A DNA stretch of 23,474 nt from CAZGSN01 sp964371655. Its GTDB lineage: Bacteria > Desulfobacterota > Binatia > HRBIN30. Positions 15,792 to 22,955 of this stretch are shown piece by piece. Location: NCBI GenBank assembly GCA_964371655.1, contig CAYJOD010000099.1, positions 1 through 23,474 of the forward strand, given 5' to 3'. Made by a program: the position numbers and the translations under genes. Below the pieces are notes generated by a model. That model was not told the origin of the DNA and ran no database searches. It saw only the letters and a list, made by a program, of their open reading frames with translations. Position 1 is the first letter of the stretch. The number at the start of each line of letters is the position of its first letter.

Positions 15792-16049
15792 TCAGTGTTT
15801 GCGATCTTCGCGAACCTCAGCCAAGTACGCATCGGCCTTTCTACGATCCAAGCCGCCGCCTTTTTGATGCAAGCGCCGCAGCAAAGCGATGGCATCCGGT
15901 TTTTGAAACTTGGTCAGTTTTTCCGCCTGTTCAAGCGAGAGGCGAACGACTTCGGCTTGGGAAACCTGCCAGCGTGCGGCAAGTCGCTTGAGACGACGAG
16001 CCGTCGTTTGGTCCAAAGCAATTGCGGTGCGGTGTGTCATTGTCCGCAT
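15792..16049 (-). CDS. Orphan ribbon-helix-helix (CopG-like) regulator/antitoxin
   Basis: An 85-residue protein (or 82 from ATG 16040). It begins with a beta strand, HRTAIALDQ, and two helices, TTARRLKRLAARW and SQAEVVRLSLEQAEKL, the CopG/Arc DNA-binding fold; the C-terminal tail is polar and could bind a partner. Such proteins are usually antitoxins or autoregulators. No toxin gene follows: only 70 bp separate its stop from the convergent DDN-like gene. It may be a solitary antitoxin or one whose partner was lost. Direct repeats upstream could be its operator. Confidence 0.7.
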   Translation of the reverse strand: MRTMTHRTAIALDQTTARRLKRLAARWQVSQAEVVRLSLEQAEKLTKFQKPDAIALLRRLHQKGGGLDRRKADAYLAEVREDRKH

Positions 16050-16067
16050 ACCATCATCCGTACCATC
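16049..16067. promoter_or_regulatory. Possible autoregulatory operator of the RHH protein
   Basis: Two direct repeats taccatc (16049-16055 and 16061-16067), 12 bp apart, lie at the start of the RHH gene. One-turn spacing of short direct repeats suits RHH dimers. This is inference from pattern only. Confidence 0.3.
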
Positions 16068-16142
16068 TCTTTTTCCCGCGTCAACGCAGCCGAACGTGAA
16101 CGGCCTGGCAGAGAGAGAGGCTCCTTGGCATTCCGGAATGTT

Positions 16143-16164
16143 AGGGGGGCCTGTCCCCCTTTTT
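16143..16164 (+). terminator. Terminator-like hairpin
   Basis: Stem aggggg/ccccct with loop gcctgt is followed by tttt on the plus strand. No plus-strand gene ends close by (the nearest, at 15721, is on the far side of the RHH gene), so it may be a stray repeat. The gap 16050-16325 otherwise shows nothing beyond the operator-like repeats. Confidence 0.3.
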
Positions 16165-16325
16165 CAGAAACTCTGGTCCCGCGGACGCCTTTCTTATTGA
16201 AGGGTGGCGTCGTAGAAACCCGCAACCAGTGTGATTGTCAGGGCGATTATTGTTGAACAGGAAATTCTGCACCGTCGGGAGCAGGATCGAGGCGCCGTCG
16301 TTTCCGAGGGTTGGGGGTCCAATAC

Positions 16326-17450
16326 ATGAAGTTCCTGCACACCGCAGATTGGCAAATCGGCATGCGCGCTGCCCACGTGGGCGCGGCGGGCGTGCGTGTG
16401 CGCGAGGAGAGGCTCGGCGCCGCACGGCGGGTCATCGACGCAGCGCGCGGCGCGGGTGCGGAGTTTGTGGTCGTTTGTGGGGACACGTTCGAGGACAATG
16501 GCGTCGATCGTGTGCTGGTGCAAAAGGTGGCCGACATTCTCGCTGGGTTCGGCGGGCCGGTCTACGTAATTCCAGGGAATCACGATCCGCTGATGCCGGG
16601 TTCGGTGTGGGAGCATCCGGCGTGGCGGGCAAGCGACGATGTCCGCGTGTTGCGCGAGGAGAAACCAATCGATGTGCCGGGCGGCACACTTTTCCCGTGC
16701 CCGGCGCGGGAGAAACATTCCGGCAAGGATCCGACCGCATGGATTCCCGCAGGCGAGTCGCGTGGGATTCGCTTGGGACTGGCGCATGGGACGGTCGAAG
16801 GGGTGTATCAGGAGGAGCCGGACTATCCGATCCCGCGCGCGGCGCCGGAGCGGGCTGGGCTCGACTTTCTCGCCATCGGGCACTGGCACTCGACGGCTAC
16901 CTATCCGGCACCCGATGGCTCGGTGCGCCTGGCGTACTCGGGCACACACGAGACCACCAAGTTTGGTGAGCGCGACAGCGGCAACGCCTTGATCGTCGAA
17001 ATCGCTGCTGCCGGCGCAGCTCCTGTCATCACCCCGGTGCGTACCGGTGGACTGGTATGGTCGGTGATCGATGAGAATCTGCGCGAGCCCGGCGACCTTG
17101 CGCACCTGCGCGAGAGAATCGAGGCGCTGGAGAATGCGAGCGCGACGCTGCTGGATCTGCGCGTAGGCGGTTTGCTGTCGGCTCAAGATCGCGACGAGTT
17201 GCCGCGCATCGAGGAAATCATCACCTCGCGTTTTGTCTTTGGCCGTATGGATCAGACACGCCTGCGGCCGTCACCGAGCGACGATACTTGGATTGCCGGT
17301 CTGCCTGCGGGTGCGTTGCGCGAAGCGGCAACCAGGCTGCGTGAGCTGGCTGACCCGGCATACGCCGGTCCACGTGCGGACGGCGCGTCGCCGGAGGTAG
17401 CGTGCCGGGCGCTGCTGGAGCTGTACGCGTTAGCGTCGGAGGCAGCGTGA
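16326..17450 (+). CDS. Metallophosphoesterase DNA-repair exonuclease, SbcD/Mre11/YhaO-like
   Basis: A 374-residue nuclease subunit. Calcineurin-type motifs are in order: HTADWQ (5-10), GDTFEDN (52-58), GNHD (84-87), HGTVEG (His154) and GHWHS (185-189). In motif I the usual DxH reads DWQ, so one metal-ligand His is Gln; other nuclease residues are intact, and DWQ variants occur among uncharacterised relatives. The C-terminal third (from about residue 250) is the capping/ATPase-binding region. Start ATG 16326 was chosen over the in-frame upstream codon because the protein then begins MKFLHTADW, as relatives do. Its stop overlaps the GTG of the ATPase gene by 4 bp (GTGA), so the two are translated together, presumably as a complex acting on DNA ends. 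Confidence 0.88.
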   Translation: MKFLHTADWQIGMRAAHVGAAGVRVREERLGAARRVIDAARGAGAEFVVVCGDTFEDNGVDRVLVQKVADILAGFGGPVYVIPGNHDPLMPGSVWEHPAWRASDDVRVLREEKPIDVPGGTLFPCPAREKHSGKDPTAWIPAGESRGIRLGLAHGTVEGVYQEEPDYPIPRAAPERAGLDFLAIGHWHSTATYPAPDGSVRLAYSGTHETTKFGERDSGNALIVEIAAAGAAPVITPVRTGGLVWSVIDENLREPGDLAHLRERIEALENASATLLDLRVGGLLSAQDRDELPRIEEIITSRFVFGRMDQTRLRPSPSDDTWIAGLPAGALREAATRLRELADPAYAGPRADGASPEVACRALLELYALASEAA

Positions 17451-20164
17451 TCCTGCGCTCGATCTGCGTTCAAGGGTGGCGGTGTTTCGCCAACCCCATC
17501 TCCATCGGGCCATTCGCGGACGGCTTGAACGTCCTGCACGCGCCCAACGCCACGGGCAAGTCGACGATCTTCGAAGCCTTGCTGCGTGGCCTGCTCGACG
17601 GGCATCGCGTCAGTGGGCGTGATGTCGAGAATCTTCGCCCGTGGGGTCGCGAGCTGACTCCCACGGTCACGGTGGACTTCCTGCACGCTGGGGTGGAGTA
17701 CCGATTGATGAAGCGCTTCCTCGACCGTCCGTCGGCTGAGCTGGAACGGCGCGAGGATGGACGCTTCGTCCGCATGGCGGAGGGTGAGGCGGCGGACGAT
17801 AAGGTTCGCGAGATCCTCACCCGCAACCCGCCCGGCCGCGGGCTGTCACGTGCGGAGAACTGGGGACTCGCACAGGTCCTGTGGGCGCCGCAAGGAGATC
17901 TCTCGCTTGGCAAGTTATCGGGTGATGTCGTCGCCGATATTCGAACGGCCCTCGGTGTGCAGGTGTCAGGTCCGGGCAGCGGGCTGCTGGAGGCGCGCAT
18001 CGAGGCGGCGTATCTGCGGTTCTTCACGAGCGGCGGTCAGTACAAGCGCGGCAAGGACGCGCCGGCGGTGGTGCGCCTACGCGAGAGCTTGCAAACCGCG
18101 ATCGCAGCGCAGCGCAGTGCGGGCGAACAACAGCAGGAATTCGAGGATGCGGCACGTCGGGTCGAGGATTTACGTGCCGGCCGCGCGCAGGCCAGACGTG
18201 ATGCCGAAGGTCTTACAAAGTCCCTCTCCGATGCACGGGTGCGCGCCGAAGCCTACAGAAGTCTGACTTCCGATAAGGCACAGCGCGCGGAACGAGTGAA
18301 GGCGGCGGAGGCGCAGCACAGCGAGCTCAAGGGGCGCATTGCCGCGATTCAGACGGCACACAACGAGCTGGCCGAGGCGCGGCAAGCGCTGGCTCGGCTG
18401 CGCTCCGAGCTCCCGTCCCGAGCTCGCGAGGTCGAGCAGCAAGAAAGAGAGGCGGCGCGGACTCTGACGGTACTCGAAGACGCCCGCAAGATGCGCGACG
18501 CGAATGAAGCGGCGCGGCAGCGCGCCGAGCGCGCCCGCCGCTACCTCGATGAGCTACGCCGGGTCGCGACCTTCGACGATCGGTTGCGGCGGATCGGCGC
18601 GGCGTCTGAAACTTTGACACGGCACAAGCTCGAACGCAGTCAGCTGGTCGCGCCCGAGGCGAAGACCCTGCGCGCGATCCGCAAAGCAATCAAGGACCGC
18701 GACGATGCACAAATCCGCCTCGAAGCGGCGCTGATCACACTGGAGATCGTTGCCGAGAATACCGGTGCCCTCGTCGTCGTCTCTGGCGAAGAAACCGGAG
18801 AGCGTTCACTGCCCTTGGGCGTGCCCGTACAAGTAAAGGGATCCCCCGAAGTCGTCGTAGATCTGCCCGGCATCGCGCGCCTGCGCGCCCGTGGGCCGGC
18901 GGGCTCAATCGCCGACATCCGTGCCGAACGAGAGAAGGCCGTGCAGAAGCTGCAGGCGCTCACGGAAACCTTCGGCACTACGGATCTCGACACACTGGAC
19001 TCATTGCAGGACAAGGCAACGCACCTCGACGAACGCGTCGCGACCGCGCAAACGCAGCTCGCCACTTTGTTCGCTGGTGAGACGGTTGAGCAGATTGAGG
19101 CGGAGCGCGTTACGCTAGCAGCCGTGCTCGCGCAAATCCTCACTGAATATCCAGACTGGCGTGATTCACCACCGGATGCGGAGGCGCTCACAGCCACCGC
19201 CGACGCTGGTAAGCGCGCCTTCCTCGCATCTCTCGACAGCGCCGAGGCCGCTCGCGATGCCGCTCAAGTCGCATGGAATGCGGCCACGCAGCAGCTTCGC
19301 GCCGTTGACGTGCGCATTGAAGAGACGGACCGGCACGAACGATCCCTGGCCGAGAAGCTCGCCGAGCTTACCAACGACGGCAAGCAGGAGAGCGAGCGCG
19401 AGAGCGAGCTGAAGCGAATCTCTCTCGCCTGGGACGCGGCGCGGGCAGGTCTGGAGGAAATCGAAGCCAAGCTCTCCGAGTTCGGCGCTGATCCTGGTGA
19501 CGGCGTGACCATGCTGGAGAAGCAACTGCATGCCGCCGACGACGTGGCAACCAAAGCCCTTGAGCAGGAGAAGAGTGAAGAGGGCCGTCTCATGCACGTC
19601 TCCGCGCAGGGACCATACTCGGCCCTGGCGCGCGCGGAGGAGGATGTCGCCAGGCTGGAGCGGGAGATCGCCAGCGAAGAGTTACGCCTGGGTGCCATCC
19701 GACTGCTGCGGACCGTTGTCGACCAGTCCCGAAACGAAGCGCTCGCCGCCGTAGCGGGTCCAGTCGAAGCCGCCGCGACCCGCACGCTGCAACGTATCGC
19801 CGGCAACCGCTTGGGACGCGTGCAACTTGGAGAAGCCTTCGAACCCATGCACGTGCTACCCGGAACAGCGGCCGCACCAGTCGCAATCGACAACATGTCG
19901 GGTGGCGAGCGTGAGCAGATCTATCTCGCTACGCGCCTGGCATTGGCCGACGTGCTGGCAAAGGGCGAACGGCAGATGGTGGTTCTCGATGATGTGTTGG
20001 TTGCCACCGACGCCGGAAGGCTCGCACGCGTCATGGCCATCTTGGAGGAGGCAGCGCAGCGCTTGCAGGTGCTGGTCCTCACCTGTCACCCAGAAAGATA
20101 CCGCGGCCTCGAAGGCGCGACGTTCTTTGATCTCGAAACAATTCTGCGCGACGTAACGGCTTAG
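17447..20164 (+). CDS. SMC-like ATPase partner of the nuclease, YhaN/SbcC/Rad50-like
   Basis: A 905-residue ABC-type ATPase with split head. The P-loop APNATGKST is at 32-40, the ABC signature MSGGERE near 817, Walker B VVLDDVLVATD near 845-855, and VLVLTCHPERY follows, as in YhaN proteins. Long charged, Ala/Glu/Arg-rich coiled coils occupy roughly residues 200-410 and 490-780. At the apex, where Rad50/SbcC carry a CxxC zinc hook, there is no Cys at all; instead about residues 430-490 read as a small beta-rich, Gly/Val-rich domain (GALVVVSGEE ... VVVDLPGIARLRARG). The GTG start at 17447 overlaps the nuclease stop. The ATPase presumably regulates access of the nuclease to DNA ends. The pair resembles Bacillus YhaO-YhaN more than classical SbcDC. 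Confidence 0.87.
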   Translation: MILRSICVQGWRCFANPISIGPFADGLNVLHAPNATGKSTIFEALLRGLLDGHRVSGRDVENLRPWGRELTPTVTVDFLHAGVEYRLMKRFLDRPSAELERREDGRFVRMAEGEAADDKVREILTRNPPGRGLSRAENWGLAQVLWAPQGDLSLGKLSGDVVADIRTALGVQVSGPGSGLLEARIEAAYLRFFTSGGQYKRGKDAPAVVRLRESLQTAIAAQRSAGEQQQEFEDAARRVEDLRAGRAQARRDAEGLTKSLSDARVRAEAYRSLTSDKAQRAERVKAAEAQHSELKGRIAAIQTAHNELAEARQALARLRSELPSRAREVEQQEREAARTLTVLEDARKMRDANEAARQRAERARRYLDELRRVATFDDRLRRIGAASETLTRHKLERSQLVAPEAKTLRAIRKAIKDRDDAQIRLEAALITLEIVAENTGALVVVSGEETGERSLPLGVPVQVKGSPEVVVDLPGIARLRARGPAGSIADIRAEREKAVQKLQALTETFGTTDLDTLDSLQDKATHLDERVATAQTQLATLFAGETVEQIEAERVTLAAVLAQILTEYPDWRDSPPDAEALTATADAGKRAFLASLDSAEAARDAAQVAWNAATQQLRAVDVRIEETDRHERSLAEKLAELTNDGKQESERESELKRISLAWDAARAGLEEIEAKLSEFGADPGDGVTMLEKQLHAADDVATKALEQEKSEEGRLMHVSAQGPYSALARAEEDVARLEREIASEELRLGAIRLLRTVVDQSRNEALAAVAGPVEAAATRTLQRIAGNRLGRVQLGEAFEPMHVLPGTAAAPVAIDNMSGGEREQIYLATRLALADVLAKGERQMVVLDDVLVATDAGRLARVMAILEEAAQRLQVLVLTCHPERYRGLEGATFFDLETILRDVTA

Positions 20165-20442
20165 TGACTTCGCGGTACCCTCGGTCCGGAGAACCGTGAC
20201 TCCACCTGCTGCCCGGCCTGCGAAAGCCTGTCCAACACCTCGTGACCATATCTCCTCACCAGACGTTCAACGAAGCCCGGTTCGACGCTACGGGCAAAAG
20301 CAACTAGCCCACCTAGGCTTCTTGCCGCTAACGGATCGAGCCGGCCTTGGGAGAAGTGATGCACGCCGGCCCGTATCTCTCGCTTCTTGTCACGACCGAG
20401 GGACACCCCACCGTCATTACTCAGGATCAAGCCCGTGAACGC
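20161..20442 (-). pseudogene. Remnant resembling the C terminus of a retron-type reverse transcriptase
   Basis: In one minus-strand frame the text AFTGLILSNDGGVSLGR leads into DKKREIRAGVHHFSQG and then LGGLVAFARSVEPGFVERL, ending about 20 residues later. This resembles the post-palm region of retron and related RTs (VTGLxVN ... VSLxR, a basic (K/R)RxxRAxxH helix, LxGxLAYxxxVEP). The assignment is by eye and tentative. A stop at 20458-20460 lies just upstream, next to a seven-base C run on the coding strand that may mark a frameshift, and no palm domain or catalytic xADD is present before the attC-like site at 20648. Its stop abuts the stop of the ATPase gene. It could instead be an unrelated small ORF with TTG start at 20430. 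Confidence 0.4.
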
Positions 20443-20567
20443 TGGGGGGGCCAGCGACTATTCGGACGCGCGCCGTATCCCGGGTCGCACGAGTCGCGGG
20501 CAAGACACGAGGAAGAATGAACCAAATTGTCGCTACCTCCCCAAGCTTCCCTGTTGCGAACGCGCAG

Positions 20568-20648
20568 GGCCAACGCCGCGGTTAGTCGCGGCCGCGGCCA
20601 AGTTCGGTGGGTCGTACCGCGGCCGCCGCCTGCAGCCGCGAGTTAGCT
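20568..20648 (-). repeat. attC-like recombination site 1 (81 bp)
   Basis: Ends carry R-box-like cores: on the minus strand AGCTAAC (20648-20642) and GTTGGCC (20574-20568). A perfect inner stem gcggccgcgg (20588-20597) / ccgcggccgc (20617-20626) is present. It shares GGCTGCAGGCGG and GCGGCGTTRGCC with site 3. It lies 5 bp after the stop of the antitoxin-like gene, as a cassette attC should. Confidence 0.65.
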
Positions 20649-20652
20649 CTAT

Positions 20653-20853
20653 TCACTCTGCCTTGTGACGAGCTAGGAGTTCGCGAACCGCTGGAACCAG
20701 GTCGCTTGGAATTTCCATGACTGTCTGCCTTGCATCTTCGAGCGTGGCTTCGTCCTCGGCGACTGCTTCCTCTTCGCTCTGCTGCTCGTAGTGGCTGAGC
20801 ACTCGCTGCACGCGTTGTTCGTCCCAGCCCGGGGGGAAATGTTTAGTCTTCAT
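20653..20853 (-). CDS. Small antitoxin-like protein paired with DUF4258-like protein
   Basis: A 66-residue acidic protein beginning MKTKHFPPGWDEQRVQRVLSHYE, with a Glu-rich middle (SEEEAVAEDEATLED) and a helical end (VPAVRELLARHK). The FPPGWDEQRV opening is a recurrent antitoxin-like sequence found next to small DUF4258-type genes. It starts inside the stop of the upstream partner (4-bp ATGA overlap). The partner-first order and cassette setting support a toxin-antitoxin pair, although no activity is shown. Confidence 0.65.
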   Translation of the reverse strand: MKTKHFPPGWDEQRVQRVLSHYEQQSEEEAVAEDEATLEDARQTVMEIPSDLVPAVRELLARHKAE

Positions 20854-21143
20854 CGCTTCCCTTTTCGCCGTCGCCTCCGACGGTACGCCTGCAGAGGCTT
20901 GCCAGTCAACTCGTACGCGGTAATCACAAACACGCTGTCCGGCTCTGGATCAGGCACATAGATCACGCGAAGAAAGCGTCCACCGTCAGTCTTGCCAACG
21001 GCCACGCGCGAGCCTTCACTTCCTGGCCTGTCCTCACCAGCTTGGTCGAGAACATCTCGGACCTCTTCTTCGCTGACACCGTGAGTGGTGATGTGGGCCT
21101 CGCCAGTCTCGCGATCCACATAGAAGCGGATGTTGGTTGGCAT
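20850..21143 (-). CDS. DUF4258/RelE-BrnT-like small protein (putative toxin)
   Basis: A 97-residue protein. After a strand-rich N terminus (NIRFYVDRETGEAHI) comes THGVSEEEVRDVL, then GRFLRVIYVPDPEPDSVFVITAYEL and a very basic tail (YRRRRRRKGKR). The alternating strands and Arg-rich end suggest the small alpha/beta RNase fold of RelE/BrnT/DUF4258 proteins. Start ATG 21143 is preferred; the frame extends to 21176 but those codons fall in an attC-like core. It overlaps the downstream antitoxin-like gene by 4 bp. The pair fits the toxin-antitoxin content typical of integron cassettes. Confidence 0.65.
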   Translation of the reverse strand: MPTNIRFYVDRETGEAHITTHGVSEEEVRDVLDQAGEDRPGSEGSRVAVGKTDGGRFLRVIYVPDPEPDSVFVITAYELTGKPLQAYRRRRRRKGKR

Positions 21144-21176
21144 CGTTCCGTGTTCATACCTGGCGGCGCCGAACAA

Positions 21177-21233
21177 GGCTAACGCAGGCGGTCAGCCGCG
21201 TCGCCTTTGGGCGTCACCTGCGCCGGCTTAGGC
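21177..21233 (-). repeat. attC-like recombination site 2 (57 bp), overlapping a gene end
   Basis: On the minus strand it runs from GCCTAAG (21233-21227) to GTTAGCC (21183-21177). GGCGCAGG pairs with CCTGCGTT, and TGACGCC with GGCGaCG around a CAAA loop. The length is at the lower limit of known attC sites. It encodes the last residues and TAG stop of the secreted protein. This is the weakest of the three sites. Confidence 0.5.
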
Positions 21234-21664
21234 GCACCCAGGGCACACGAGCGCTGCGCGGGTATGATGACCGTGGCTCGATTTTGATCGTCATACCGCT
21301 CCAAAACCAACTTCGAAACTGATTCAACGCATACCGGTTGCATCCAACCTGGTCGATCCGGCTTCAGTGCACAGACGAAGAAGTCACCGTAGATGAACGT
21401 GCCGAAGGCAAGGTGCTTACTTAGACATGCGGGAAGGTCCTTTCCTTCATCGGAGGCGCCGAGAATGCGCGTGGTTCCGATCTTCCAGAGCCGCACGCTG
21501 GGTGTTCCGCTGGAAACGTAGAGCCGTCCGTGGACGGTGAAACATTTGCCTGCGAGGCCCGGGAGCTCCCCACACTTCACTTGGATGTTCTCCGGCTGTG
21601 CGTACGATGCCGACCTCGTAAGCAACACTGCCGTCAAGACAAGTCCAACGCGAAGCGGTCGCAT
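21179..21664 (-). CDS. Small secreted protein of unknown function (cassette gene)
   Basis: A 161-residue protein. Residues 1-22 form a signal peptide (MRPLRVGLVLTAVLLTRSASYA, then QPEN). The mature part holds several Cys (residues 31, 41, 80, 98 and 112, and one near 140) compatible with disulfides, and strand-like segments (GKCFTVHGRLYVSSG, FGTFIYGDFFVCALKP). I do not recognise a family. The gene starts 19 nt after attC-like site 3 and its stop lies inside attC-like site 2, so it looks like a one-gene cassette. Its last 18 or so residues (APKPAQ ... DRLR) are encoded by the recombination-site palindrome. No strong Shine-Dalgarno is seen. Confidence 0.7.
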   Translation of the reverse strand: MRPLRVGLVLTAVLLTRSASYAQPENIQVKCGELPGLAGKCFTVHGRLYVSSGTPSVRLWKIGTTRILGASDEGKDLPACLSKHLAFGTFIYGDFFVCALKPDRPGWMQPVCVESVSKLVLERYDDQNRATVIIPAQRSCALGAPKPAQVTPKGDAADRLR

Positions 21665-21683
21665 GCAACGAAGAGCCTCTGCC

Positions 21684-21763
21684 GGCTAACGCCGCGGCTC
21701 AGCGGCGCGGGCGTCAGCGGAAGCCGGCTCCGCCCGCGTCCGCCTGCAGCCGGCCAGTTCGGC
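21684..21763 (-). repeat. attC-like recombination site 3 (80 bp)
   Basis: On the minus strand it begins GCCGAAC (21763-21757) and ends GTTAGCC (21690-21684). The inner stem cgcgggcg (21706-21713) / cgcccgcg (21731-21738) is perfect; the outer arms GCGGCTCAGCGG and CCGCCTGCAGCCGG pair with mismatches and extra bases, as attC L-boxes do. It lies 5 bp after the stop of the 59-residue PIN partner. Confidence 0.7.
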
Positions 21764-21768
21764 CCATC

Positions 21769-21948
21769 TCAAGACGCTCTGCGCAGCCGATCGCTGCGCT
21801 TTGGCGGCAGGGTGACCACCTTTCTTCCGAGCTTGGCCTCATGTTGCTGCAGAGCTTCCGCCATCCGGCGAAGATCGTATCCATGTTCGCGGGCGAGGCG
21901 TTCTCGGTACTCGTGGATCTCGTCAAGGATCGTCACTTTGCGTTTCAT
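21769..21948 (-). CDS. 59-residue partner of the PIN protein (putative antitoxin)
   Basis: A short gene coding for a protein that begins MKRKVTILDEIHEYRERLAR and continues EHGYDLRRMAEALQQHEAKL, then GRKVVTLPPKRSDRLRRAS. Two charged helices and a basic, Pro-containing tail are expected. The pattern (EIxxxRE...YDLxxMxxxLxxxExxxGRKVVxxPP) is one I associate with small genes following PIN proteins of the VETSVVSYL type. ATG 21948 overlaps the PIN stop (ATGA), with AGGAG 4 nt upstream, so translation is coupled. It is followed directly by attC-like site 3. The antitoxin role is inferred from context. Confidence 0.7.
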   Translation of the reverse strand: MKRKVTILDEIHEYRERLAREHGYDLRRMAEALQQHEAKLGRKVVTLPPKRSDRLRRAS

Positions 21949-22424
21949 TTCTCCTGGTCTCCTAGGATCTCCTCCGGTGTGCAGATTGCCGGAGGCTCAA
22001 AGCCAACTGAACGGCATGCACTTTCAATTGTCCCACGCAGCAGGACATTGGCAATATGCCGGCAATTCCAGCTGACGAGGTAGTCCATTCCGTGCGCAGC
22101 CGCCAAGGCAATGTGGAGGGCATCGGCATTCGCTTTCTTTGGGAGCCTTGTCGCTTGCATGATCTCGCTCGCGAGATTGATCGCCTCCTCTGAAACATGC
22201 AGGATCGGCAGCCGTTCGATCACCGCAAGCCGGCGTGCGGCTGCGCTGGCATCACCTGCTGCCGCTTCTTGAAGGACAAGATCGGAGACGTAGAGCGAGT
22301 AACGACCGCGCACCATCCACCATGCCGTGGTGATCCGCTGGTGAGACAGCTGAATAACGTCACCGCCTCGTCTGCCAACGAGATAGCTGACAACGCTCGT
22401 CTCAACGTAGACCTTCGGTTTCAT
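21945..22424 (-). CDS. PIN-domain protein, VapC-like putative toxin nuclease
   Basis: A 159-residue PIN domain. The N-terminal strand VYVETSVVSYL carries an acidic residue (Glu8) where VapC has Asp. Glu53 (VSDLVLQEA) and Asp101 (KANADALHIALAAAHGMDYLVSWN) supply the next acidic positions; the fourth is Asn120 instead of Asp, as is usual in this subgroup. PIN proteins cleave tRNA or other RNA with Mg2+ or Mn2+ and are neutralised by a partner. Here the presumed partner is the overlapping downstream 59-residue protein, the reverse of the usual antitoxin-first order. Start ATG 22424 lacks a clear ribosome site. Confidence 0.78.
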   Translation of the reverse strand: MKPKVYVETSVVSYLVGRRGGDVIQLSHQRITTAWWMVRGRYSLYVSDLVLQEAAAGDASAAARRLAVIERLPILHVSEEAINLASEIMQATRLPKKANADALHIALAAAHGMDYLVSWNCRHIANVLLRGTIESACRSVGFEPPAICTPEEILGDQEK

Positions 22425-22602
22425 GTGCCCGTCCGAGTGTGAGGTTTACGTCTTCCCTCCTCACGGAACAAGCCGAACGCGTATTCGACTCCCGAGTGAA
22501 ATCCGCAAGAAAGGCGCCGGGTGCTTGGGTTGTCGGAGCATTTCGATACGTCGGGCTGTGGTATTCCATCCTACGTCTCGACAGTTGCGGCACTGTCGCC
22601 TC

Positions 22603-22941
22603 CTTGGTGCGCTCGTCGATACGACGCAGCGCACGCTTGCTAACGCCCGGTGCCGGCACGGCCAGTTGATCGGCCGGGCTCTGGACGCCGCGCCCGCCAA
22701 CGATCTCGTTTCTCGTGAAGTCTACATCCTTGACTCGCAACCGCAAGCACTCCATCAGCCGCAGCCCTGAGCCGTAGAGAAGCCTTGCCATGATCCACGC
22801 AACGCCGTCAAGGACAGCCAACAGCGCGTACCTGCTCGGCGAGATCGAAGGCCTCCCCGGCTTCACGGTAGGCACGGCGCCGTTCGTCCACGCCGGCCGA
22901 AGCCTTAGTACTTCGCGGCATAAACTCGGCAACGTATTGTG
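22603..22941 (-). pseudogene. Truncated, frameshifted integron-type tyrosine recombinase (intI-like)
   Basis: Residues LDGVAWIMARLLYGSGLRLM followed by ECLRLRVKDVDFTRNEIV (about 22809-22699) match the box I region of integron integrases, including the catalytic Arg in GLRLME. Upstream, LCREVLRLRPAW and TVKP fit the preceding helices, but the strand before box I has switched frame: AEQVRA is found in the neighbouring frame at about 22830. Downstream, VSKRALRRIDER fits the next helix. Box II (HxxR), the intI-specific insert and the catalytic Tyr are all absent, so it cannot be active. The 5' side is cut by the GIY-YIG unit. It is transcribed towards the cassettes rather than away from them. The 22425-22602 stretch between it and the PIN gene shows no recognisable gene. 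Confidence 0.65.
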
Positions 22942-22955
22942 AACGGTGAGATCTT

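Noticed and set aside
22638..22648. gcgttagc-like core inside the intI remnant as a fourth attC
   Set aside because: The text is explained by the integrase frame (VSKRALRR), and I could not find a matching opposite core with pairable arms.
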